NCBI GenBank assembly: GCA_028564925.1
Contig: CM053026.1
Location: forward strand, 643,282,344 to 643,346,343
Direction of reading: 5' to 3'
From: Lithobates sylvaticus
Lineage: Eukaryota; Chordata; Amphibia; Anura; Ranidae
DNA length: 64,000 bases
The notes beneath the pieces were generated by a model. It was not told the DNA's origin. It worked only from the letters and a program-made list of their open reading frames with translations, and did no database searches. The position numbers and the translations under genes are program-made. Shown here in pieces: positions 33,479-46,966 of the stretch (position 1 is its first letter; each line of letters starts with the position of its first letter).

Positions 33479-36075
33479 TCCTAAAAATATATATTTTTTC
33501 TTTTAGCCTTGATGAAAGGGTTTTCTGAGCACCCACAACATGTGTTGGCTTTGAACTGATTGTAACAAATAATACAATATTTTTTAGACAAAAACAATCA
33601 GTCTGGTGCTTTCTTTTTATAATTTTGACTTTAAATGTGAGGCAACACTAAAGCATATTGAGATTGATTTACTCAAGGAACTGTTCACTTTGCAGACTGG
33701 ATGTTCAGCATGTAAAGTAAGTGTTCACTGAGCTTAATAAATAATGTTTACTTCAATGCACATAATTGGGTTTTTAAAGTGAGCATAGATTCACCTTATT
33801 AACAAATATTTACTTACTTGCAAAGTAACTGAGGACCCAAAGTCCTTTGAGGTTGCTTGCCAGGCAATGAGCGGGTCCTCTGCTGCCTTTACACAGAAGC
33901 TGTGTCTTTTTTTATTCATACCATGCAGTTCATTTTTGCACTTTTTCTGGCTGTCAAGAAGATCATTTGTTCTGGGCAACACATGAGCCCCTTTCAAGAA
34001 AACTTGTGAGTGTAACCATTCTATTTTAACATGACTAACTTTGCATCTAGTTAATCCACTTGCTCCGTTATCCTTTTGTCTTTGCTTTAGAATCAGTAGC
34101 ACACTGCCTTTGGATCAGTTTGGCAAATAAAAACACAGAGGAATGTGCTGCTTTTACAAGTGTAGAACTAACACACTCTTAACCTCTTGCATGATGTTTT
34201 AATGATCTACTAAATATTAAAAACTGAACTAATTAAGAACTCAAGTTGAGCTGTAATGATTTTATATACAGTACTAACGCTATCCAATTTTTAATAATGA
34301 CACAAGTAACTGGATTACAATGAGATGCATTTTAACAGCTTCGTCTTTTTAATTAACACTTACAAAAGCACATTACTGCATTAAGTTTAAAAGAAAAGAT
34401 AAAAAGTTACTGTTTCATGGTTTGTATTAATATTCATGTTCATCGTTACCTTTCAAAATATTAAATTGTGTGAATACTGCTTTTTTACTTCCCTGGAATT
34501 CATTACAACATTAGTGATGTGGATGTTTTATGGAACTCACATCAATTAAGGAAAGAAAGTTAACAAAACTTGAAGACTGATCTAAATACTTACAGACACC
34601 CTATTATCATCAAATTTGAAGAATAGTGTAGATACTGACTCGTGTAAGGAATTAACATGAGTTTGACCTTTATCTCAGTGGTACGTAACAGAGTCAGAAG
34701 TGGTAAAATGTTCATAAACATTTTTAACGTTCAGTCATACATATAACTGTGGGTTTCCTTGATGTATCTGCAAGGGCTGCTATTTATTACTAGCCTGCTG
34801 CTGCTGTTCAAAGAGTTACAGATGTAATTATCAGCAAGGCTCTGTTTAACTGGAACATACCTAGGCTTCATGTGTGGTTCCTGGAGGACCAGAGCTAGAA
34901 AATACTGCACAAAGGCGTAATACTCAATCATCAGTGGTAATGCTTTTATACTTTTAGTGCAGGTTAGACAGCAAGATCACATAATTGATTGCTTGCTTAA
35001 TATAACTTAGTGTGAATATACATTAATAATCCACAATATGGTTGTAAAAAGGAGAATAAGAACAAGTAGAATGCTGACAATTTTGAAGGTGAGACATGCC
35101 AGAAACTGATGCCATTTATTTAGAGTCAAAAAACAACATGCTATAAACAAACATAATACATTCACTTAGATCTTTAAACCACCAAGACTCGAGTCAGCTG
35201 GATGTGTCTACAAATCCTTTTCATTAACTTACATACTGAACACCTTGCAGTTGCTGACACATGCTTCAAGGCTAAAATCACTTTGAAGGGGGCTGTGAGG
35301 TGATAAATAGTTACCTGATTCTGTTTGTTTTGCATAGATATTTTATTTTTAATGTCAGCATAAGGCAGATCTTTGAAAAAAGGCACAGTAGGAGCCGTAT
35401 CTGATGAAAAATATGGATATTATCATTACAAAGATAGTCATTAAAGATTTATTTTATTTTTTTGCACTCCTGTATTGTGTCTGAAGCCCCACTGAAGGAA
35501 TGTCCTAGAGCCCTATTGCATAGTTTATTGTAATACATCACAGCATCCCCACAAAGCAGCAGTCCCTAACTAGTGGTATAGAAGCCATTTGTGTATCATG
35601 CCTGGCTTTGATTTAGCTCCCAGAATCATCTTAGCAGGTTAGCAGTACCTGTCAAACTGTATACTTGCTATGTGCTATAACTATAAAACCAGGCAGCTAA
35701 TACATAATGAATCTAATGTTTTCATTACTATTAAAATATGTGACAATAGTATTAGAATTATTAGTTGTATGCGTTGATCAGTTAATATGGTTCTTAGTTG
35801 CAAACTGGTAAAATTGAAAAACCTCTACCATAGTCACTACTGACATCAAAAGGCTACTAATGACCACCTCTCTCAAATCACTTGACAGAAAACCAATAAT
35901 CACTGCCAGCCATCATTATGCTAGCAGTCATAGACAGCATCTGAAAGCAAAAGGTTTTACACGAGCGCCACCTCTGAGCTGTATAATTATATTTGCAATA
36001 ATGTATGAGTAAGCATTTAATAAGTAAATAAAGTACCGTACATCTTGAGAAATTGATTGATGTGTTATTACTGCC
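33479..36075. other. AT-rich spacer DNA, no gene recognised
   Basis: About 2.6 kb with no supported coding or RNA gene. Near 33514-33580 a segment with TTGATGAAAGGG and AACATGTGTTGG resembles the end of a Penelope-type terminal repeat, but too weakly to call. The remainder may be unique sequence belonging to the locus before the palindrome formed. Confidence 0.45.
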
Positions 36076-36096
36076 AACATCCTAATAGCATCATGT

Positions 36097-37761
36097 GAAA
36101 GACATACACAAAAGTGCATTGAGGGACGACCCCTTGGACTTTGTATGGCAGAATATAGTATCAGAGTCAAAACTCAATTAACAAATATATATAAAAAGGC
36201 ACCTTTGTGCCAACTTTATTATTTATATAGTCATGAAAAAAATATATGTTACATGTGAACACAATAGATAAAAAATTCTAAAACAGTGCATCGATGAATA
36301 CTGTAGATATATATTGAGCAATAAGGTACAATGACCCAAACTTGTTGTCAAGAAAGAGCATCAACCAAACCATGAGAAGGTTGGCAGGCTAGTTTCGACG
36401 ACATAGACCCAACATGTTTCGGATATTAATTTTACATCGATATATATTCCTTCTTCAGGGGTGATATGAAGTTAGGTAATTATATTCAAATCTGTGAAAA
36501 ATATAGAGATACATGGTAATGTTCATCTAACAACATCAGAAAAGTGTACATCTGTTGTCAGTGAGTTTTTTGTATATATAAAAGAGTAATATGTAAACAG
36601 AGCCAAAGTTACTTACATATCATAGATTCACTGGGAGTTAGCCAATATAAAAGACAATACAGAGGAATAGTACACGCTGACTGCGTATAAGTCCATACAT
36701 AGGGCAGATGGTAAAGGCATATGTCCGCGGCTCAAACGTTAGGGCATGCCCACAAAAGACCACAGCAGCAGGAATATGCACTGTGGAAATAATGGCAAAG
36801 GGGGACAGATAAGTCCTTTTACCAGCAGAGGTGCATATATAGGATTATATATGACAACAATTAATAAACTAGTAGTATATAGAGACAGTGAGTAGCACGG
36901 AATCTGTCCGTGCATCACTCAGGTATAGTAAAGAGATTAGTTTGTTTTACCTTGAATCTGGGGCCAGCATGTAAAGCAGACACTGGAGACACAGCCGGTG
37001 AACTGACAGAACCCTTCAAGTGTCAGCACTTAAGTATCCGGCTGTGTCCAGTACAGGCCAATCGGATTGCACCTGATCTCACTGAATCAGCTGTGTAATC
37101 ACAGCTGATTGTGAGAGCCAGTGCATCTTCCTGGTTCAGCGGTGCGCGGCATAGCCACGGCCGGATGGGCACGATAACTTCACGCATCGCCACACCACTG
37201 GCGGGAAAGGGTTCCTGCCTTACGGCGCTAGGCAACAAGGGGAACACAAGAGGTGCTCCGCCCAGTGGGAGGGTCGGCAGACAAACGAAAAGGTCCATTG
37301 TCCAGCCGGTCAACACTGGCGGAGCTTACCCGCCGGGTGTCCATGCAAAAACAATTGCAAGACACAGGGACAAAGCCGCCCAGTGGGTGGGTAAAAGAAT
37401 ACACAGCAAGAGTCTTTACAAAAATGGGTAAATAATAATGATATATAGACAAAATACAGATAAAAAAGAAAAACCTATATCCAGGGCAAACATATGTCAA
37501 AAATAATTGCAAAAATAGAAGAGTGAATGGAAGAGAATGGAAGAGGAAAAAAAGAGAAAATATAGAAAATAATAATAGTTATGGTGATGATGAAACATAA
37601 TGATAATAGATGAAAATAAAAATAATATGAAAGTTAAATAAAAATAAATGAAAATAATAATGAAAAAAATAAATAAAAATAAAATAAAAAATAATGAATA
37701 TGAAATAAAAATAAAAATAAATAGAGATGAAAATAGAAAAATAAATATAAAAAATATGAAA
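36097..37761 (-). repeat. Penelope-like terminal repeat, inner (right copy)
   Basis: Mirror of 25612-27276. In a sampled 62-codon frame it differs from that mirror at three residues and at two of these matches the outer repeats instead, hinting at conversion. It carries a hammerhead-like motif. Confidence 0.82.
36396..36470 (-). ncRNA. Hammerhead-ribozyme-like motif (inner repeat, right)
   Basis: The minus strand shows CTGAAGA, GAAAC and ATGTC in the same order and spacing as at 26906-26978. Confidence 0.42.
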
Positions 37762-38214
37762 ATAGTAAAAATGAAAAAAAGTATAGATATACAAATGAAA
37801 ATAATAGAAATAATAATGATAAATACAAATGATAAATGTAAAAATAAGAATAATGAAAATAAGAATAAAAATAAATCAATAAAGGTAAAAATTATAAATC
37901 TAGAAGTAAAGATAATAATAGAAAAAAAAAACAGAAAAATGCAATACACAAATGAAAATAAAATAAAAATGAAATAAGAATTAGTTAAAGATAAATGAGT
38001 GAGTGAATTATAATAGGACAAATGAGGATGAATAATAATACAGTGAAATAGTGAATGAAACATAGAAGTGAATAAATATATATAAAAAAAAAGAATAAAT
38101 GGGAATGAATAATAATAGGGAAAATAAATTGGATAATAATCCATTGAAATACTAAATAAAGCATAAGGGTACATAAATGTATGAAAAATTATAAATTTCT
38201 ATAAGTTTAGCTCG

Positions 38215-39662
38215 CAGACCCCGGATGTGAAACCCGGGAGAAAAGATCTAAAATGAAATGCTTCATTCAACCCCGGTGGTTGAGTGGCCCGGAGATTAAA
38301 GATCCACCGAGATTAGCACTGTAGGAGGCGTTTGTTGGAATCACCTCCCCCGGGGCAAAAATGCACTTGGTCTAGTGCCAGAAAGTAGACTTTTGGAAGT
38401 GAATTTGGATGCATCGTGGCCATATTTCGGCCAATGACCACGTTTATGAATGGTTACACTATGTTGGTAAAGTCTCTTCCAAACTTCGTTAATTGTTTTC
38501 CCGACGTAGTAGCAACTGAAAGTGAACAGGTACACCACGCCGGGAGTTTTGCAATTAACGTAGTGTTTAGGGGAAAAAGTGTTGTCCATTAGGTAAATCA
38601 ATGTTTTGTCGTCTATCCATATACTGGCAATAGGGGCAGCCACCACAGGAAAAAGTGCCAAGCGTTTTGCATGCATCACCTTTGTGGGATTGGTATTCAC
38701 TGGTAACCCCTTTGTCACCAACAGAAGGTGCTTTTCTAAATGTGACAGCTGGTGTGCTCGGGACAAATTGAGATATTGAGGGGTCCATGGTCAATAAATG
38801 CCAGTATCTATTTAGGATTTGCCTAAATTGTTTATGTTGCACTGAGTAAGTGGTAATAATCCTAGTTGTATCGTTTGTGGGTGGTTCTTTATGTTCATTC
38901 AATAGTTTTTGGCGAGACAACCTGATAGCTTTTTTATATGCCTTTTTCAAACAGGCATTGGAGTAGCCTTGTTCGAGAAATCTACTCCTAAGGTTGTCTG
39001 CCTCACTTTTAAATGTTCGGTCATCTGAACCATTTCGGCGAACCCTAAGATACTGGCTATAGGGTATAGACATGATTAGAGGTTTGGGATGAGAACTTGA
39101 TGCGTGCAGCAACGAGTTCCCTGTTGTAGGTTTACAATAGATCTGACTAGATAAACTACCATCTTCTTGTCTCTTGACGAGTACATCCAAGAATGTAATT
39201 TCACTAGTACTATGTGTCATAGTAAAATGTATTGTTATAAAAAGTATTGTCGCAAGGCCTTTCTCATGAGGTATGGTACAATAGAGTGACTCAAAATCTT
39301 TAGTAACTAATTGGACACCCTCCTCAATGTGCAAATTATGTCTGTAAAAAATGGGTTGTGTCACATATGTAGGATGACAAGCTGGTAACCAGGGGTTTCA
39401 AGTGGCTGTCTACTACTCGGCTAAGGTTTTCAGTTAAATTTCCGCGACCGGATATAATCGGTCTACCAGGGGGTTTAGCTTGTTGTTTATGCAGTTTAGG
39501 TAGAGCATAGAAGGTAGCCTCTTTTGGATAGCTTGCTCTAACAAATTCCCACTTTTCTTTTGTAGTAGCATTCTGTTGGAATGCCATGTCGACCATGAGA
39601 TAAATTCATTGAAGAATTCTATCGAGAAGTGACCGCTGGATGGGTCGATACCACTAACGGTT
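38215..39662 (-). pseudogene. Penelope-like RT plus GIY-YIG gene remnant (right copy)
   Basis: Frames 39336-39596, 38567-39364 and 38341-38766 encode the same reverse transcriptase, linker and GIY-YIG regions as 23777-25032, with no residue differences in the 265- and 141-residue frames. The copy is broken in the same way, so the damage predates the inverted duplication. Confidence 0.82.
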
Positions 39663-41289
39663 CATATTTTTTATATTTATTTTTATTTTCATCTCTATTT
39701 ATTTTTATTTCATATTCATTATTTTATTTTTATTTATTTTATCATTATTATTTTAATTTATTTTTATTTACCTTTCTTATTATTTTTATTTTCATCTATT
39801 ATCATTGCTATCATTATCATTATTTTTCATCATCGCCATCACCATTATTATTTTCTATATTTTCTCTCTTTTCATTATTTTTTTTTCTCTTATTCTCTTC
39901 CATTCACTCTTCTATTTTTGCAATTATTTTTGACATATGATTGCCCTGGATATGTTTTTCTTTTTTGTCTGTATTTTGTTTATATATCATTATTATTTAC
40001 CCATTTTTGTAAACACTCTGGCGGTGTATTCTTTCACCCATCCACTGGGCGTCTTTGTCCCTGTGTCTTGCTCTTGTTTTTGCATGGACACCCGGCGGGT
40101 AAGCTCCGCCAGTGTTGACCGGCTGGACAATGGATATTTTCTGTTTGTCTGCCAGCCCTCCCACTGGGTGGAGCACCTCTTGTGTTCCCCTTGTTGCCTA
40201 GCACCGTAAGGCAGGAACACTTTCCCGCTGACGGCGCGGCAATGCGTGACGTCATCACCCCCAGCTGATTGTGGCTCTCACAATCAGCTGTGCTTACACA
40301 GCTGATTCAGTGAGATCAGGTGCAATCCGATTGGCCTGCACTGGACACAGCCAGATGATTAAGTGCTGACACTTGAAGGATTCTGTCAGTTCACCGGCTG
40401 TGTCTCCGGTGTCTGCTTTACATGCTGGCCCCAGATTCAAGGTAAAACAAACTGATCTCTTTACTATACCTGAGTGAGGCATGGACTGGTTCTGTGCTAC
40501 TCACTGTCATATATAATCTTATATATGCACCTCTGCTGGTAAAAGGACTTATCTGTCCCCCTTTGCCATTTTTTCCATAGTGCATATTCCTGCTGCTGTG
40601 GTAGTAGCTACCAGGCGTCTTTTGTGGACATGCCCTAACGATTGAGCCACGGACATATGCCTTTACCATCTGCCCTATGTATGGACATATACGCAGCCAG
40701 CGTGTACTACTCCTCTGTATTGTCTTTTATCTTGGCTAACTGCCAGTGAATCTATGATATGTAAGTAACTTTGGCTCTGTTTACATATTACTCTTTTATA
40801 CATTCAAAAAACTCACTGACAACAGATGTACACTTTTCTGATGTTGTTAGATGAACATTACTATGTATCTCTATATTTTTTCACAGATTTGAATATAATT
40901 ACCTAACCTCATATCACCCCTGAAGAAGGAATATATATTGATGTAAAAATAATATCCGAAACATGTTGGGTCTATGTCGTTGGAATTAGCCTGCCATCCT
41001 TCTCATGGTTTGGTTGATGCTCTTTCTTGACAATGAGTTTGGGTCATTGTATCTTATTGTTCAATACATATGTACAGTATTCATCGATGCACTGTTTTAG
41101 TATATTTTATCTATTGTGTTCCCATGTAACATATATTTTTTTCATGACTATATAAATAATAAAGTTGGCACCTTTGTGCCTTTTTATATATATTCGCTAA
41201 TTGAGTTTTGACTCTGATACTATATTCTGCCATACAAAGATCAAGGGGGCGTCCCCCAATGCACTTTTGTGTATGTCTTTCTCATAATA
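39663..41289 (+). repeat. Penelope-like terminal repeat, outer (right copy)
   Basis: Mirror of 22084-23710. The sampled 62-codon frame is identical to its mirror. Small differences occur near the end (TTGATCTTTG on one arm where the other has TTGGACGTTG). Confidence 0.85.
40911..40985 (+). ncRNA. Hammerhead-ribozyme-like motif (outer repeat, right)
   Basis: CTGAAGA near 40919, GAAAC near 40968 and ATGTC near 40975-40979. Same architecture and same weak stem I as the other three copies. Confidence 0.4.
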
Positions 41290-42040
41290 AGTAAATAATC
41301 TCCTTCATCCATTCATGTTTAAATAAAAAATTGATCCTCATACTTAAAACAAAGGCATAGCACACCCCAAGGATTAATGGAGCAGGGCTAAAACTTACAG
41401 CCTTATTGTAAGTTGTAACAGAGTTCTAATTTATAAACAAAAAAAAAGCCCTAAAGCTATAGGTAAGCATGTCTTCCCTGATTGCTAATGTGTTTCAGTG
41501 CATATCCTGTTCTGTGTATGTACTCCTCTAACAATTGTTCAAGGGCAAATACTATTGTGCAAGAAGAGAGCAAGTTGTTTGTTTAGAAGCTCAGATCCTT
41601 TATCTAAAGAATCAACTGGCAAAACTGCAAAGCATTAACAACTTGTAGGGGAGTTTGGACCTTACCCATCAACTGCTTGCTAGGGCCATAATAGAGGAGG
41701 GTGGAGACATGGAGGAGATGGGGTCAGGAGTGGGTAGGTGGGTTACAGTTAGATCACACTGCAGAGGGAAACGTGTTATAGAGGCTAGTCCTGAATTCAT
41801 ACATCCTAAAAAAATATGGTCGTTTGCACAACACTGGGAATATCAATTCAGAAGTAGCCTTGCTGGAGCCCAACACCTCCTCTAGCATCCAGGGGAATGA
41901 CTGCCCCAGTAAGGATGGGAATAAGCAAAGAGAGACAAATACTAGTAGTGGCAGAGGACTCAATTATTAGTAGGGTAGATAGGGTAATCTGTCACAAAAA
42001 CCATGATTGTTAAACAGTTTGCCATTTACCGTGTGCTCAG
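41290..42040. other. Mirror of 21333-22083, nothing recognised
   Basis: Unassigned DNA shared by both arms, with a few substitutions. No coding signal is conserved beyond what near-identity explains. Confidence 0.45.
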
Positions 42041-42784
42041 ATTTAACACGTTGTGGATCAGGTTGACAGAGTATGAACAGCGATCTGTCATCTCCCCTGC
42101 ACAGTCCCCTCCCCCTTTCAGGTAGAACACAAACTAGGGAACACATTAACTCCTTGATTTCCCCCTAGTGTTAACCCCTTCACTGCCAGTGACATTTTTA
42201 CAGTAATCAATGCATTTTCTATAGCATTGATCGCTGTATTAATGCCAATGGTCCCAAAAATGTGTCAAAATTGTCCAATGTGTCCGCCATAATGTCGCAG
42301 TCCCAATAAGAATCACAGATCGCCGCCATTACTAGTAAAAAAAAAAAATACAAAAAAAAAATGCCATAAAACGATCCCCTATTTTGTAGATGCTATAACT
42401 TTTGCGCAAACCAATCAATATACGCTTATTGTGATTTTTTTACCAAAAATATGTAGAAGAATACATATCGGCCTAAACTGATGAAAAAATATTTTTATTA
42501 TATATTTTTGGGGGATATTTATTACAGCAAAAAGTAAAAAATAATTTTTTTTCTTCAAAATTGACGCTTTTTTTTGTTTATAGCGTAAAAAATAAATACC
42601 GCAGAGGTGATAAAATACCACCAAAAGAAAGCTCTATTTGTGGAAAAAAGGAAGCAAATTTTGTTTGTGTGCAACGTCACACGACCGCGCAATTGTTAAA
42701 TAGTTAAAGCGACGCAGTGCCGTGTTGCAAAAAGTGCTCTGGTCAGGAAGGGGGTAACATCTTCCGGGGCTGAAATGGTTAAGC
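42041..42784. repeat. TTAA-type ranid repeat, second subfamily (right copy)
   Basis: Mirror of 20594-21332, ending GGGGCTGAAATGGTTAA. It is the best template in the window for recognising the fragments at 1-372 and 4393-4588. Confidence 0.75.
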
Positions 42785-43152
42785 ATTCTAAAAAATTACT
42801 TTACAGAATTAGATACCAAGTTAAGCAAAAAGACCTTAAAGGTAGCATTTTCAGAAACTTCCCGTGCCACAAGTCACACCAGAGAGACATCAGACCCTTA
42901 GGAATTTGAACAGGTGGCTGAGAAAATTATGTAAAAAGGAGGGGTTTGGGTTCCTGGAGAACGGAGTTGACTTTTTACTTGGTTACTGGCATTACTGTAG
43001 GGGAACTGTATCTAAATAGAGAAGGAGAGGGAGTTCTGTTGGGGGAGAAAATGGTTAGAATGTTGGAGGACCTTTTAAAATAGGATCTAAATGGGAGGGA
43101 TCAGAAAAGTATATGCCATATAGAGAGTAGGAATTAACCAATGGTTTGCTCT
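42785..43152. other. Mirror of 20221-20593, nothing recognised
   Basis: Unassigned sequence between a TTAA-type repeat and the LINE fragment, shared with the left arm with minor changes. Confidence 0.4.
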
Positions 43153-43765
43153 GAACCTAGGTTTTGACCAAATTTTGGCTTCCAGACTAATGCTCAAACC
43201 ATTTGACCCGCTGTTTGGCAAGTGTCATGCATCGTATATAAAAGCAGTGTTTCCTCTGCGACTTTGTGGGCCCAGACAGTCAACTGTCCTCCTCAGCCGG
43301 GATGTCTACTTCTGACCCCCTGCTGGAATTCTGGAGTGGTCTCCAGCTACGTACCTTTCTTCGCAGATGTTTGCGAATACCGGGCATATCTCAAAAGCTC
43401 ACAGAATTGGAAAACATTTGTCACCGAGAGGGGCCGATCTGCCATTGTCTCCAAAAATCTATACCCTTTTGATTCGGCGGGCAGATGGTTTTGACCCTCT
43501 GTTTCTGTCCAGATGGGAATTAGACCAATTCACAGAGTCCCAGAAAGAGAAGATCCTTCATTTTGCACAGATTCTTCCTCCAAGTTTCTAGCCTGTGATG
43601 GCGCTGTGGCAACACGGAGGGTACAATGCTGCATTTTTTTTGGGACTGTCCCAGGCTTGGACCATTCTGGCGAGAGGTGACCGGCACAATCAAACATCTG
43701 ACAAATGCTGACTTGGAGGGGAACCCTGCAACTTGTTTGCTCCATCTTTCACCATGACCAATTAA

Positions 43766-44898
43766 CCACTTCCGAACCGCTCCGCGCCGATATACATCCT
43801 TACTTTGAAGGGGGATATTGTTGTTATAGCAGCAGATATCTGCCATAACCCCGGTATCCTCTTCTTCAGGGGTACACTTTCAGATAAGAGTGGTCACTGT
43901 GGCAGATTTGCCACAAGATCACTTTTATCTGTGGCAGGAGAGGGGACCCCCTCACGCAGCGCTCCGGTGCCCTCCGCCGCTTACCGGAGCCGTCGGCAGT
44001 GGTGGAGGTGATCAGATCTTCACCCTTGCTGGGCTTGGAGACGAGTGAGGGGAAGATGGCTCCCACCTGTCTCCATAACAATGCAGGGCGAAAGCGACGT
44101 CAAAACGTCACTTCTGCCCATAGCTATTAAAGGGCCACTTTTATTTTTTTTTAAATGAAATTTTATTTTATTTTATTGCATTTAGGTGTAAATATGAGAT
44201 CTGAGGTCTTTTTGACCCCAGATCTCATATTTAATAGGTTCTGTCATGCTTTTTTTTCTATTACAAGGTATGTTTGCATTCCTTGTGAAAGGATTAAAAG
44301 TGACACAATTTTTTTTTTTTAAAAACAGTGTAAAAATAAAAAATAAAAGGTAAAATAAATAAGAAAAACGTTTTTTTTTAAACGTGCCCCGTCCTGTCAA
44401 GCTCGCGTGCAGTAGCAAATGCATACGTGAGTTGTGCCCGCATATGAAAACGGTGTTCAAACCATACATGTGAGGTATCACCGCAATCGGTAGAGCAAGA
44501 GCAATAATTCTAGCCCAATAACTCCTCTGTAACTTAAAACATGCAATTTAAGGGTAAAAGTTTGTCGTCATTCGACAAGCGGGCGCAATTTTGAAGCGTG
44601 ACATGTTGGCTATCAATTTACTCGATGTAAGATTATCTTTCACAATATCAAAAAAATTGGGCTTTACTGTTGTCTTATTTTTTAATTAAAAAAAGTGTAT
44701 TTTTTCCCAAAAAAAGTGTGCATGTAAGACCGCTGCACAAATACGATGTGACAGAAAGTATTGCAACAACCGCCATTTTATTCTCTAGGGTGTTAGAAAA
44801 AATGTATAATGTTTGGGGGTTCTAAGTAATTTTCTAGCAAAAAAAACATTTTAACTTGTAAACAACACATCTCAAAAAGAGGCCCGGTCCTTAAGTGG
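43766..44898. mobile_element. TTAA-flanked element, piggyBac/Kolobok type (right copy)
   Basis: It lies between TTAA 43762-43765 and TTAA 44899-44902 with termini CCACTT and AAGTGG. Its length of 1133 bp is one base from the left copy. No transposase. Confidence 0.85.
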
Positions 44899-45199
44899 TT
44901 AAGAAATACAAGGCCTCTCTTACAATCCAACTACTGAACGCAGCTAAGGTGTGCATCTCCCTCTGTTGGGGATCGGAGACCCCACCATCCAAAGCCCTGT
45001 GGTTCTCTAAAGTAAATGAACTAAGAGATATGGAAGATCTCACCGCCACTCTGCACAACCGGGAGGAGACCTTTCGTGAGACCTGGAGACCCTGGCACCA
45101 CCTTGTGTACACTGGCGCAAATCTCCAGGAGGTTTTGGAATTCGGCGGACCTCCTGGATTTAGCTCTACTCACTGGGGCGAAAGGCACCTATTACCTAC

Positions 45200-46047
45200 T
45201 AGACATGTGCACACTGAAATATTTTGTTTCGGAATTTAGTTTTCGGGTGAAAAATTAATTTATTTAGTTGGTTCCGAAATTCATTTTTATTTATTTTGTT
45301 TCGTTAAAAAATGCATTTGTCCGAAAATCCGAAATAATTAAGGTTGAATCTGTCATTGAAAGTTTATGGTGTCTGCTGAATGTTCTAAGATAATTCGATG
45401 GAGCAGCTAAACTGTACGACGCCGCAATCGTGCATTTCTGGTCGAATGTTCCGCCTACAAGATTTGGTAGAATTCTAAATGTTGTATGACACTAGTAATA
45501 ATTATATTCATTAAATATTATTACTGGTCAATCAACATTAGAATTCTTCTATAGCCTATGGGCAGAGCATTTGACCATAAATGTTCGCTCGCGGCAACTG
45601 CTTCGTCGAATCTTCATGTTGAATCTTTTCTCTCTATGTCGAATAACCTTGGACTAATAGAGTTAGGTTAGGCACATTTAACCTTTTTTGCTATTGTCTC
45701 TATAATGTTGAATCTTTTCTCTCTAGGTCAAATCATTTCTCTCTATGTCAAATCTTTTCTCTCTATGTCAAATCTTTTCTCTCTATGTAGAATAATCTTG
45801 AACTAATAGAGCTAAGGTTAGGCACATTTGACCACAGGTTCGATGGACACAGATCGCTATTCTCAGCGTCATTTTGAATCTCCTATCTATATCGACCTGT
45901 TGCAATGAAAACAAAAATAAAGCATTTGTTTATGTCGGATCTATCAGTTTTCGGATTTTGTACGTTCGTTATAGTTTGTTTACGATAACGAATATACCTG
46001 AAATTCGGACGAAAATTTAGTCAGACGAAAACAAATGCACATGTCTA
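45200..46047. mobile_element. hAT-E MITE (right copy)
   Basis: Termini TAGACATGTGCA and TGCATTTG-side end CATGTCTA, flanked by TTACCTAC (45192-45199 and 46048-46055), the complement of the left duplication. Its length of 848 bp is identical to the left copy. Confidence 0.92.
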
Positions 46048-46966
46048 TTACCTACTATCTGTTCAACTTCTCTCTCCCCCTTCCCCCACCCAGTTTTCCT
46101 CCCACATTAGGGACACCTGCAATATTTTTTTCCCCTCTCCATTTAATAAATCTTTTCCCCTCCCGCCCCTCCTTATTCGAATATTAGCTTTAGTTACGGG
46201 TATTACTTTTTCAAATACAGCTTATATTCGCATCCAATTTTATTCTTATTTCATTTTATTTATTTTTTCTTTTACGTTATATCCTAATCCCACTGGCCAT
46301 CGGGACCCTCAGCATCCTGATACTGTTTGAATCTTATTTTCTAGCACAGCTTGACATTTATGTTTTATGCTAGGGTCCCCATTACAGTCGCTTGTGGATT
46401 CCCCCAGCTCCACCTGTTGTTCACCTGTTAATTTGGGTAGAAGCCCATCTTAGCCCCTTTCAGCAGATAAATCCACTCAGAAATCTTTTCCATATTTGCT
46501 AACAACTCCTTACTTCCAGTGCAAAAACTCTTCTCAGCTGAAGACAGTAATTGAGAAAAATAAGCACAAAGGTGAAGCTGTATCTTTTCTTCAATTCACT
46601 GAGAAAGAATAGCTCCCACAGTGGAATATGAAACATCAACTTCTACAATGAAAGGTAGTTCGGGATCAGGATGTACCAGTATTGGTGCAATAAAAAGAGT
46701 CTTTAGTTTACTAAAGACAGTCTGTGCCTCAGGCAGGGCCAGATTAAGAACATCATGGGCCTGGTGCTGAGGATTTTGGTGGGGCCTTTTATAAACAATA
46801 AATTAATAAATAAAAATTCAAACAATTTTTTGTTATAACAAATTAAATTAAAAAGAGGGAGGATGAGAGAGAGAGAGAGAGAGAGAGAAAGGGGATGAAA
46901 GAGGTGTTAGGGGTAAGGTAAAGAGGATGAGAGAGAAAGGGGGGATGAGAGAAAGAGGATGCACAT

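Larger units (their letters stand above)
36097..41289 (-). mobile_element. Penelope-like element with inverted terminal repeats (right copy)
   Basis: Mirror of 22084-27276, with the same length (5193 bp). Terminal repeats are 36097-37761 and 39663-41289. The core is on the minus strand. The outer flank CTCATAATAAGTAAATAATC matches the left copy's outer flank, so the two derive from a single insertion event. Confidence 0.82.
43153..46440 (+). mobile_element. L1/Tx1-type LINE, 3' fragment (right copy)
   Basis: Mirror of 16921-20220. Plus-strand frames 43222-43591 and 44895-45239 carry the same L1 ORF2 C-terminal sequence (CLRIPGISQKLTELENIC, NAAKVCISLCWGSETPPS). Only a few residues differ from the left copy, for example IWPADG against IRRADG. 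It is split by the same TTAA element and hAT MITE, is 5'-truncated, and is not functional. Confidence 0.75.

Noticed and set aside
33514-33580. Fifth hammerhead-like motif (TTGATGAAAGGG ... AACATGTGTTGG)
   Set aside because: The GAAAC box is not intact and no cleavage triplet is correctly placed. At most it is a decayed relic.
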